Below are positions 1-5,681 of a stretch of DNA of 6,504 nucleotides, in pieces (position 1 is the first letter of the stretch; the number at the start of each line of letters is the position of its first letter). Both the position numbers and the translations under genes were made by a program. The notes beneath the pieces are model-generated. The model had not been told where the DNA came from. It was given only the letters and a program-made list of their open reading frames with translations, and ran no database searches. Source of the stretch: Alphaproteobacteria bacterium (GTDB lineage: Bacteria; Pseudomonadota; Alphaproteobacteria; GCA-2731375); NCBI GenBank assembly GCA_028281075.1, contig JANQKO010000280.1, positions 1 to 6,504 on the forward strand. Direction: 5' to 3'.

Positions 1-1218
1 CATGAGGCCGTCGAGGCAGCGTTCGGTGCGTGCGATCATCAGGTCGGGCGCGTAGCGGTCGACGATGCGCTCGCGGCAGGCGCGTGCCCGGCGCTGCCGC
101 TCCGCCGGTTCAAGCGCGGCCAGCGCGGCCCAGGCCGCGGCCAGGGCATGTGGATCGCCCGGCGGCACCACGGCCCCGGTCGGTCCGACGACCAGCGCGC
201 CATCGCCGACATCGGTGACGGCGCAGGGCACGCCGCAGGCCATGGCTTCGCAGACCGCGTTGGGACAGCCCTCGCCATAGGCCGACGACAGCGTGTTGAT
301 GTCGAGCGCGTTCATCACGTCGGGCATGTCGTCGCGGTGGCCGGCCCAGGTCACGCGGTCGCCGATGCCGAGGTCGCGCGCCCTGGCCCGTAATTCGTCC
401 GCGTAGCCGGCCGGGCCGTCGCCGACGCAGATGAACCGCGCCCGGGGCTGTCCGGCCGCGAACGCGGCGGCGGCGGCGAGGAATGTCGGATGGTCCTTGA
501 CCGGCACCAGACGGCCGACCAGCCCGATCAGGAGATCGGCCGTGTCGAGGCCGAGCGCGTCCCGCACCCGGCGGCCGGCGGCCGCATCGGGCGTGAAGCG
601 GGCGATATCGATGCCGTTGGGGATGACCATGGTCTTCGCGGCCGGAAAGCCGTTCGCGACGACGTGGCGGCGGCCGGCCTCGGCGTTGCAGACGATGACG
701 TCGGCGGCGCCGGACAGCTTGCGTTCGAACCAGAGGCAGGCGCGCCAGGCCAGGTCGGGCGCCTGCCGGTCCATGTCGGAGGACCGGACGCCCCAGACGA
801 GCCTGGCGCCGGTGGCGAACGGCCGCAATGCCGCCGCGACCACGTTGGGGAAATCGAGGAACGAATAGATGATGTCGGGGTCGAGCCGCCGCGCTAGCCG
901 CCCCAGCCGCCAGGCGAAGCCGGCGACGTCGCCGCGTCCGCGCTTGTCGCCGCTGTGCAGGTCGATCCCGGCGGCGCGCAGGTCGTCGGCGAAGCGGCCG
1001 CCGTCATAGAAGGTCAGGACCGACGGCCGGAACCGCCGCCGGTCGAGCCCTTTCGCCAGCGCCACGATCTGCGCCTCGGTGCCGCCGGACTGGAGCGAGT
1101 GGGCCAGCAGCAGCACGCGGGCCGGTTCGCGCCCGCCGGCCGCGGCGCCGGTCGTCCCGGACAGGGGGCTTTCCACGGGCGGTCCGTTGTGCGAACTGAT
1201 AGGCGAGGTTTCGGTCAT
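1..1218 (-). CDS. GT4-family glycosyltransferase, C-terminus cut by window edge
   Basis: Reading the minus strand from the ATG at 1218 gives 406 codons with no stop, in frame to base 1, so the gene runs off the left edge. The product is a retaining GT-B glycosyltransferase of family GT4, expected to act at the cytoplasmic face of the membrane and move a sugar from a nucleotide-sugar to a growing glycan. Visible marks: first Rossmann strand and glycine turn at residues 34-51 (VLLLAHSLQSGGTEAQ), inter-domain NGID at 201-204 followed by RF at 207-208, donor-phosphate R236 and K241 in VGRLVPVKD, VGDGP at 265-269, and an intact EX7E motif E316/E324 in GEGCPNAVCEAMACG. The closing helix is already visible, so probably only a few residues are missing. 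Residues 1-33 are a Gly/Ala/Pro-rich extension before the fold. A GTG at 1176 (residue 15, weak CGGA upstream) is an alternative start, and the ATG lacks a clear Shine-Dalgarno. Sugar and acceptor are unknown. Divergent from the gene at 1239. Confidence 0.93.
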   Translation of the reverse strand, partial: MTETSPISSHNGPPVESPLSGTTGAAAGGREPARVLLLAHSLQSGGTEAQIVALAKGLDRRRFRPSVLTFYDGGRFADDLRAAGIDLHSGDKRGRGDVAGFAWRLGRLARRLDPDIIYSFLDFPNVVAAALRPFATGARLVWGVRSSDMDRQAPDLAWRACLWFERKLSGAADVIVCNAEAGRRHVVANGFPAAKTMVIPNGIDIARFTPDAAAGRRVRDALGLDTADLLIGLVGRLVPVKDHPTFLAAAAAFAAGQPRARFICVGDGPAGYADELRARARDLGIGDRVTWAGHRDDMPDVMNALDINTLSSAYGEGCPNAVCEAMACGVPCAVTDVGDGALVVGPTGAVVPPGDPHALAAAWAALAALEPAERQRRARACRERIVDRYAPDLMIARTERCLDGLM

Positions 1219-1223
1219 GATCC

Positions 1224-1232
1224 AGGAAGGGG
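1224..1232 (+). promoter_or_regulatory. Ribosome binding site selecting the GTG start at 1239
   Basis: AGGAAGGGG is a strong purine-rich Shine-Dalgarno-like stretch. Its end is 6 nt from the GTG at 1239 but 15 nt from the in-frame ATG at 1248, so the spacing favours GTG as the true start of the downstream glycosyltransferase. It lies inside the 20-bp gap between the two divergent start codons. Confidence 0.6.
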
Positions 1233-1238
1233 ACCCGT

Positions 1239-2414
1239 GTGGCATCGATGCCCGTTGACGGCGGCGGCAGGAAGGTTCTTTACGTCATCAACGAGGCGTA
1301 TTTCTTTCTGTCGCACCGCCTGGCCGTCGCCAGGGCGGCGCAGCGGCAGGGGTTCGAGGTCCATGTGGCGACCCCGACCGACCATGTCTGGGCGCCCGAC
1401 GGTTTCAGCCTGACGGCGTTGGCGGACGAGGGCTTCGTGCATCATCCGATTCCGCTGTCCCGCCGCGGCACCAATCCGTTTCGCGAAGTCGCCACGCTGG
1501 TTGCCATCTGGCGCCTGTTTCGCCGCCTGTCGCCGGACCTCGTGCATCTGATGACCATCAAGCCGGTGCTGTATGGCGGCATTGCGGCCCGGCTCGCCGG
1601 GGTCCCGGCCGTCGCCGCCACCATAACCGGCCTCGGGCAGATGTTCGTCGCCCCGGGCGGCGCGGCCGCCGCCCTGCGCGTCGTCGCCGGCGGCGCCTAT
1701 CGGCTGGCGCTGGCGCACCGCAATGCCGGCGTCACCTTCCAGAACCGGGAGGACCTGGACCGTCTGGTCGGGTTGAAGGCCGTGCGGCCGGAACGGGCCG
1801 TGCTCATTCGCGGCTCCGGCGTCGCGCTTGACGAATTCGTGCCCACGCCGGAACCCGAGGCGACACCGCTGGTCGTCATGCCGGCGCGGCTGATCTGGGA
1901 GAAGGGCGTCGGCGATTTCGTCGCCGCCGCGCGCATTCTGCGTGGTCAGGGCGTGACCGCGCGTTTCGCCCTGATCGGCAACACCCGGCCCAGCAATCCG
2001 CGCGCCGTGCCCGAGAGCCAGTTGCGGTCGTGGTGCGAAAGCGGGGCGGTCGAGTGGTGGGGGCGCCGCGAGGACATGCCGGCGATCTACGCCGCCTGCC
2101 ATGTCGTCTGTCAGCCGTCGAAATATGGCGAGGGCGTGCCGAAAGTCCTGATCGAGGCGCTGGCCTGCGGGCGCGCCGTGATCGCCAGCGACATCGCCGG
2201 CTGCCGCGAGGTCATTCGCCACGACGAGAACGGCCTGCTGGTGCCGCCCGGCGATCCGGCGGCGCTGGCGGCGGCGCTGCGCGCGCTGATCGATGATCCG
2301 GCGCGGCGCCGGCGGCTGGGCCGGGCGGGCCGGACGTCGGCGGAAGCGGAATTCGGCATCGAACGGGTGACCGAGCGGACATTGGCGATGTATGGCGCGC
2401 TTCTTGCCGCATAG
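1239..2414 (+). CDS. CapM/PglA-like GT4 glycosyltransferase
   Basis: Complete 391-residue protein, a usual length for GT4, ending in TAG. It starts with GTG, chosen because AGGAAGGGG sits 6 nt upstream; ATG at 1248 (residue 4) is the alternative. The N-terminal acceptor domain opens with VLYVINEAYFFLSHR (13-27) and contains TITGLGQMF (128-136), both typical of the CapM/PglA-like branch of GT4. The C-terminal donor domain shows PARLIWEKG (215-223) with R217 and K222 for the nucleotide-sugar phosphates, the catalytic EX7E pair E298/E306 in GEGVPKVLIEALACG, and NGLLVPPGD (331-339). Family knowledge predicts retaining transfer of a hexose, HexNAc or uronic sugar to an undecaprenyl-diphosphate-linked acceptor at the inner face of the cytoplasmic membrane; the exact sugar is not readable. 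No signal peptide is seen. It is a single-gene transcription unit here: divergent from the 1-1218 gene, convergent with the 2589-3677 gene, and followed by palindromic repeats that may end transcription. Confidence 0.95.
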   Translation: MASMPVDGGGRKVLYVINEAYFFLSHRLAVARAAQRQGFEVHVATPTDHVWAPDGFSLTALADEGFVHHPIPLSRRGTNPFREVATLVAIWRLFRRLSPDLVHLMTIKPVLYGGIAARLAGVPAVAATITGLGQMFVAPGGAAAALRVVAGGAYRLALAHRNAGVTFQNREDLDRLVGLKAVRPERAVLIRGSGVALDEFVPTPEPEATPLVVMPARLIWEKGVGDFVAAARILRGQGVTARFALIGNTRPSNPRAVPESQLRSWCESGAVEWWGRREDMPAIYAACHVVCQPSKYGEGVPKVLIEALACGRAVIASDIAGCREVIRHDENGLLVPPGDPAALAAALRALIDDPARRRRLGRAGRTSAEAEFGIERVTERTLAMYGALLAA

Positions 2415-2448
2415 CAGGCTGTTGAAGTGATCCGATCGCGCGGCTGAC

Positions 2449-2492
2449 CATCCTTCGAGACAGCCCCTATCGGGGCTTCCTCAGGATGAGGA
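2449..2492 (-). repeat. REP-like palindromic element, copy 1
   Basis: A nested hairpin. Outer arms CATCCT (2449-2454) and AGGATG (2483-2488) enclose a perfect inner stem AGCCCC (2462-2467) / GGGGCT (2472-2477) with loop TATC. The unpaired strips between the stems contain TCGAGAC and TCCTC. Its reverse complement matches copy 2 at 2515-2555 except for the inner stem and one compensated position. From memory, elements with these arms are dispersed in many alphaproteobacterial genomes. It begins 34 nt after the stop of the upstream glycosyltransferase and could slow RNA decay or help end transcription; that role is inferred. Confidence 0.8.
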
Positions 2493-2514
2493 ATCCTTTG
2501 AATTCAACGGCTTA

Positions 2515-2555
2515 TCCTCATGCTGAGGAGACGCGAAGCGTCGTCTCGAAGCATG
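2515..2555 (+). repeat. REP-like palindromic element, copy 2 (inverted)
   Basis: The second copy, in opposite orientation to copy 1. Outer arms CATGCT (2519-2524) and AGCATG (2550-2555) enclose a perfect inner stem GACGC (2530-2534) / GCGTC (2538-2542) with loop GAA. The strips GAGGA and GTCTCGA match copy 1 in reverse complement. The two copies are 22 bp apart and could also pair with each other into one long cruciform. It lies 33 bp beyond the stop codon of the minus-strand gene ending at 2589. Confidence 0.8.
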
Positions 2556-2588
2556 CTGGCGCCAGTATCGCGGCTTTTCCGCGGCCTG

Positions 2589-3677
2589 CTAGCCGGTGCC
2601 GGCGCATGTCAGCAACGCCGCGAACCGGTCGGCGAACTGTTCCTGACCATCGGCCGACGCGACATGGTGCCGGTAGCGCGCCTGTCCGGTCCGCGCGATA
2701 TCGAGATAGTCGTCGTAGCGCGCCAGGACGGCCTCGACCTTGGCGCTGACGTCGCTCAGGTCCCAGCGGTGCGCGACATAGGTCTCGCCGTCGCGGTAGA
2801 GATCGGGCCAGGTGTCGAGATGGTCCATGTCCGGCTTCAGCAGCAGCGCGCCGGCAATGAAGACCTCGAAATCCTTGTAGTTGATCTCGCTGAAGCCGAA
2901 CGGTGACGGCACGATCTTGCTGTTCTCGAGCTCGCGGAAGTATCTGAACTTGGAGACCCGCGCCGTGCGGCGATAGCTGGCCAGCAGGTCCGCGAGCTGC
3001 CGACGCTGATAGGCGATGGTGGCGTGCTTGTAGCGCAGGCCCATGCGGCACGACAGGTCCAGCGGCCGGTCGCCGGAGGGCCTGGCGAACCGCCGGGGAC
3101 GGTCGAGCCAGATCGTGCTGGGCAGGTAGCGGTAGAACGACGACAGCCGCGGACCGACCAGGGAATAGTCGGCGAGCGCGGTGTTCCAGGACAGGTGCAG
3201 CTTGGCGAGGTCGGCTTGCGACGCGAGAACGCGCGACGGCGTCGGGTCGGCGTCCTCGACGCCGTACCTGCTGTGATAGAACTCCGAGAACAGCCGGCCG
3301 CAATAGTGCGGCCGCAGATACTGCGCGCGATCGCGGAACAGGCTGGTCTTGAAATAGGCGTTGACCAGCGGCAGGGCATCGGCGTCGACCGAGCCCGGCG
3401 TCGACGAGCGGTCGAAATACAGCAGGACCGGGACGCGCGCCGCCATGTCGGCGAGAATCGAGACCGACCTGGCGCGCTCGTGTTCCCAGCGGTCGCCCCA
3501 CCACTTGTTGTTCAGTGCCAGGATATCGCAGTCGTAGAGCGCCGCCGTCGGCTGATGGAAGCAGCGGATCTCGATGCCGCGGTCGCGCAGCCGGCGCCGG
3601 TTTCGCAGCAGCGGGATCAGGAACGCCCGCGTATTCTGCGTGACGAACGGCTCGCTCAGGATATGCACGCGCGGCAT
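2589..3677 (-). CDS. Putative glycosyltransferase with exostosin/GT1-like C-terminal block
   Basis: Complete 362-residue protein. I chose the ATG at 3677 because it is the first start after the upstream gene's stop, opens a clean beta strand (PRVHILSEPFV) and leaves a 47-bp gap; a Shine-Dalgarno is weak or absent. It is not a standard GT4: there is no EX7E in the usual context. The middle has a YFDRSS...VNAYFKTSLFRDR segment (87-117) and a CGRLFSEFYHSRYG stretch (126-139). The best signal is residues 253-301: SKIVPSPFGFSEINYKDFE, then an AGALLLKPD stretch, then HLDTWPDLY. This resembles the nucleotide-sugar-binding end of exostosin/Glyco_trans_1_2-type transferases, with E264, D269, E271, G276 and D283 as candidate key residues. 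No signal peptide or membrane helix is obvious, so it is probably cytoplasmic or peripheral. It likely shares an mRNA with the GT4 gene upstream and may add the next sugar. The family assignment rests on motif memory; the donor is unknown. Confidence 0.82.
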   Translation of the reverse strand: MPRVHILSEPFVTQNTRAFLIPLLRNRRRLRDRGIEIRCFHQPTAALYDCDILALNNKWWGDRWEHERARSVSILADMAARVPVLLYFDRSSTPGSVDADALPLVNAYFKTSLFRDRAQYLRPHYCGRLFSEFYHSRYGVEDADPTPSRVLASQADLAKLHLSWNTALADYSLVGPRLSSFYRYLPSTIWLDRPRRFARPSGDRPLDLSCRMGLRYKHATIAYQRRQLADLLASYRRTARVSKFRYFRELENSKIVPSPFGFSEINYKDFEVFIAGALLLKPDMDHLDTWPDLYRDGETYVAHRWDLSDVSAKVEAVLARYDDYLDIARTGQARYRHHVASADGQEQFADRFAALLTCAGTG

Positions 3678-3724
3678 CGGCCGGTACTCGCTGGTGGACG
3701 ACGAAGCGTGGGGCGGCGGGCCGG

Positions 3725-4825
3725 TCAGGCCGCCGGGGCCGGCAGGCCGAAAACCCGGGCCCAGGCGGCGAACACGGCCTCGTTGCTTTCCCGCGCCATG
3801 CGGTCCCGGGCGCGCCGGCCCAGCCGCCGGCGCCGCTCGGGGTCGCGCATCAGGCCGGCAAGCGCGGTCGCGAGTCCGGCGGCGTCCTCGCCCGGCACGA
3901 CGATCCCGTTGTCGCCGTCGGTAACGAAGTCGAGCGCGCCGGCCGACCTGTCCGTGACGATGACCGGCAGTCCGCAGGCCATGGCTTCCAGCACCGCGTT
4001 GGGCGTGCCTTCGAACCGCGAGGCCAGGACGAAGATTCCGGCTTGCCCATAGAAGGCGCCGGGATCGTCGACCCGGCCGGCCCAGGTCACGCGGTCGGCG
4101 ATGTCGCGTGTCGCGGCCCGTGCCTGCAAGGCCTGTTTCAGCTCGCCGTCGCCGACGATGCACAAGCGCCAGTCCGGCAGGTCGCGGCCGGCACGCGCGA
4201 AGGCGTCGATCAGCAGGTCGTGGCCCTTCTGATGGGTCAGCCGGCCGACCGACAGCACGATGGGCGCGCGCGCGTCCGCCGGCGGCATCGGCGGCAGGGG
4301 CGGCGCCGGGTTCGGCACGTAGGACAGCTTGTCGCGCGGGACGAACCGGCCCAGGGCCTCGACCGCGGCATGGCTGTTGGCGGTGACGGCGTCGGCGAAG
4401 CGGTAGCTGAGGCGGCGCAGGGCGTCCCAGGCCCGTCCGCCAAGCGACTGCCGCGCCGGGTCGTTGCGCTCGGAGACGACGACGCGCGCGCCGAGGCCGA
4501 CGGCTGCCAGGATCGTCAGGATGTTGGTCTGGCCGACGAAGGCCACGACGGTCTCGGCCCGGCTCTGTCGCAGGGCGCGCCGCAGGCGCCGGATGCGGCG
4601 GACGTTGGCCCAGGCGGCGTGCAAGGCCGTCGGCGAATGCGCGATGCCGCCGATCGTGAGCCGGGTGATGCGGGGGTCCAGGGTGAAGAAGTCCGATTCG
4701 GCATCCGACAGCGTGATGACGCAGGGCCTGTGCCCGCGCGCCAGCCATTCGTGGGCCAGCGTGTTGAGAACGCGCTGCGCGCCGCCGCTGCCGAGATCGC
4801 TGATCACCAGCGCCAGATCGTGCAT
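3725..4825 (-). CDS. AmsD-like GT4 glycosyltransferase
   Basis: Complete 366-residue GT-B enzyme of family GT4, stop TGA. The ATG at 4825 directly precedes the first Rossmann strand and the glycine turn (LALVISDLGSGGAQRVL, 4-20), which fixes the start well even though no good Shine-Dalgarno is visible; a GTG 10 codons upstream is possible. Other landmarks: VSERNDP (117-123), typical of the AmsD-like GT4 branch, TANSHAA (148-154) and VPNP (170-173) at the domain linker, R195 and K200 in SVGRLTHQKG for donor phosphates, VGDGELK (224-230), the EX7E pair E272/E280 in FEGTPNAVLEAMACG, and NGIVVPGED (306-314). It should transfer a hexose, with retention of configuration, to a lipid-linked glycan at the cytoplasmic membrane; the sugar cannot be read. 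It is first in a two-gene unit with the 2589-3677 gene and is transcribed away from the methyltransferase across a 133-bp gap. It shares short identical DNA tracts with the 1-1218 gene at two conserved motifs. Confidence 0.95.
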   Translation of the reverse strand: MHDLALVISDLGSGGAQRVLNTLAHEWLARGHRPCVITLSDAESDFFTLDPRITRLTIGGIAHSPTALHAAWANVRRIRRLRRALRQSRAETVVAFVGQTNILTILAAVGLGARVVVSERNDPARQSLGGRAWDALRRLSYRFADAVTANSHAAVEALGRFVPRDKLSYVPNPAPPLPPMPPADARAPIVLSVGRLTHQKGHDLLIDAFARAGRDLPDWRLCIVGDGELKQALQARAATRDIADRVTWAGRVDDPGAFYGQAGIFVLASRFEGTPNAVLEAMACGLPVIVTDRSAGALDFVTDGDNGIVVPGEDAAGLATALAGLMRDPERRRRLGRRARDRMARESNEAVFAAWARVFGLPAPAA

Positions 4826-4958
4826 GACGTCAGCGAATCGCGATGTCGCCCGCACGCTGGCAAGGCTTTGGACCGCCGGGCCGGATCGTGTGATAAACAG
4901 GGCGTTTGACGCGCCCGGCGCCGGCCGGCGGCCGTTCTCTCCGCCATGGGGTGAGGGT
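4826..4958. promoter_or_regulatory. Divergent promoter region
   Basis: This 133-bp gap separates the start codons of the minus-strand GT4 gene and the plus-strand methyltransferase, so it must carry the promoters of both unless transcription enters from outside. Its middle contains a short A/T-rich patch (TGATAAAC near 4891-4898) in otherwise GC-rich DNA. No convincing operator-sized inverted repeat was found. Confidence 0.5.
4868..4897 (+). promoter_or_regulatory. Candidate sigma70-type promoter for the methyltransferase
   Basis: A weak -35-like TTGGAC (4868-4873), an 18-bp spacer and a -10-like GATAAA (4892-4897), preceded by TGT, which fits an extended -10 TGN. Transcription would begin near 4904 and give a 5' leader of about 55 nt before the ATG at 4959. 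The match is partial and chance is possible. Confidence 0.28.
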
Positions 4959-5681
4959 ATGCAGTTCAATCCCGAATATCTGCCGTATCTGGCCGGCGAG
5001 AAGCAGTCGGCCGGGCTGAAGATGAAGATGGCGCGAACCGGGCAGCACATGGGCGAGCGCGTCGACGTGTTGTGTTCGGCCATGCGCGGCAGATCGGTGA
5101 TCCATGTCGGCTGCCTCGACCACGTGCCTCTCATCGAGCCCCGCATCAAGGCCGACATCTGGCTGCACAAGCGGCTGACCGACGTCGCCAGCCATTGCCT
5201 GGGCATCGACATCAACGTCGAAGGCATCGCACTGGCGGACCGGCTGGGCTACGGCAACATCGTGCGCTGCGACATCGTCGAGGACGCGCCGCATGCCGAG
5301 ATCACGGCCCGGCGGTGGGACTACATGCTGCTGGGCGAGGTGCTGGAACATGTCGACAATCCGGTACTGTTCCTGCGCAGCATCGCGACGAAATACGCCG
5401 GCTGCGTCGACCGGCTGCTGCTGACGGTGCCGAACGCGTTTCACCTGGACAACCTGTTCGGCGCCTTTCGCCATGTCGAGAAGATCAATACCGATCACCG
5501 CTTCTGGTTCACGCCCTACACGCTGGCGAAGGTCGCCGATTCGGCCGGCCTGCGGACGGTCGAGTACCAGCTCTGCCTGCACAAGCCGAACGTCCCGAAG
5601 CGGCGGATTCTCTATCGCGGCCTGTTGCGGCTGTTCCCGCTGATGCGCGGTTCGCTGATCATGGAGCTGGCCTTCCGCTAG
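4959..5681 (+). CDS. Class I SAM-dependent methyltransferase
   Basis: Complete 240-residue protein, stop TAG. The fold is read from a first strand and loop VIHVGCLDH (47-55, motif I), LGIDIN (81-86) with D84 as the likely ribose-binding acid, CDIVED (104-109) with D105 near the adenine pocket, and a clear motif GEVLEHVDNP (126-135) as in Methyltransf_11/23 proteins, followed by LLLTVPNAF (153-161). Motif I departs from the usual D-x-G-x-G-x-G by having H49, L53 and D54. The C-terminus is basic. In a glycosyltransferase locus it most likely methylates a sugar hydroxyl or acid group, or caps the glycan chain, in the cytoplasm. The ATG at 4959 has GAGGG only 1 nt upstream, which is too close for a normal Shine-Dalgarno; an in-frame GTG at 4890 would add 23 residues. 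Its last 23 bp overlap the convergent gene that ends at 5659. Substrate unknown; the methyltransferase call is firm. Confidence 0.9.
   Translation: MQFNPEYLPYLAGEKQSAGLKMKMARTGQHMGERVDVLCSAMRGRSVIHVGCLDHVPLIEPRIKADIWLHKRLTDVASHCLGIDINVEGIALADRLGYGNIVRCDIVEDAPHAEITARRWDYMLLGEVLEHVDNPVLFLRSIATKYAGCVDRLLLTVPNAFHLDNLFGAFRHVEKINTDHRFWFTPYTLAKVADSAGLRTVEYQLCLHKPNVPKRRILYRGLLRLFPLMRGSLIMELAFR

Larger units (their letters stand above)
2415..2588. other. Convergent intergenic gap filled by palindromes
   Basis: This 174-bp gap between two converging stop codons has no credible gene. It holds two inverted REP-like hairpins (2449-2492 and 2515-2555), a perfect 10-bp palindrome CTGGCGCCAG at 2556-2565, and a small stem-loop at 2569-2583 (CGCGG, loop CTTTT, CCGCG). 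None of the hairpins is followed by a clear T tract on either strand, so an intrinsic terminator cannot be proved, although the gap is where a bidirectional transcription end would be expected. Confidence 0.7.

Noticed and set aside
431..1413. Several plus-strand open frames of 135-152 codons across the left-end gene
   Set aside because: All are opposite the partial GT4 gene on the minus strand, which shows R/K donor residues and EX7E. The plus frames have shadow-like composition.
1215..2222. A 335-codon minus-strand open frame antisense to the CapM-like gene
   Set aside because: Composition is rich in Arg, Gly, Asp, His and Gln with no recognisable domain, while the plus strand encodes a full GT4 with all motifs. 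It is a shadow frame.
2569..2583. Stem-loop CGCGG-CTTTT-CCGCG as an intrinsic terminator
   Set aside because: Only a 5-bp stem, with the T run in the loop and not after the stem, so it does not meet the usual terminator form on either strand.
2678..4748. A 719-codon minus-strand open frame covering both 2589-3677 and most of 3725-4825, as if one large fused protein
   Set aside because: Only the part from 3677 down reads as a plausible protein. The upstream part is Arg/Pro/Ala-rich shadow of the AmsD-like GT4 gene in another frame, where all the GT4 motifs are found. High GC keeps stops rare.
4825..4832. Perfect 8-bp palindrome TGACGTCA at the start codon of the AmsD-like GT4 gene
   Set aside because: Eight bases are too few in a 6.5-kb window to claim an operator, and part of it is the start codon itself.
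4464..4958. A 165-codon open extension ahead of the methyltransferase ATG
   Set aside because: The extension is antisense to the GT4 gene for most of its length, is Arg-rich and lacks domain sense. The methyltransferase fold is complete from 4959.
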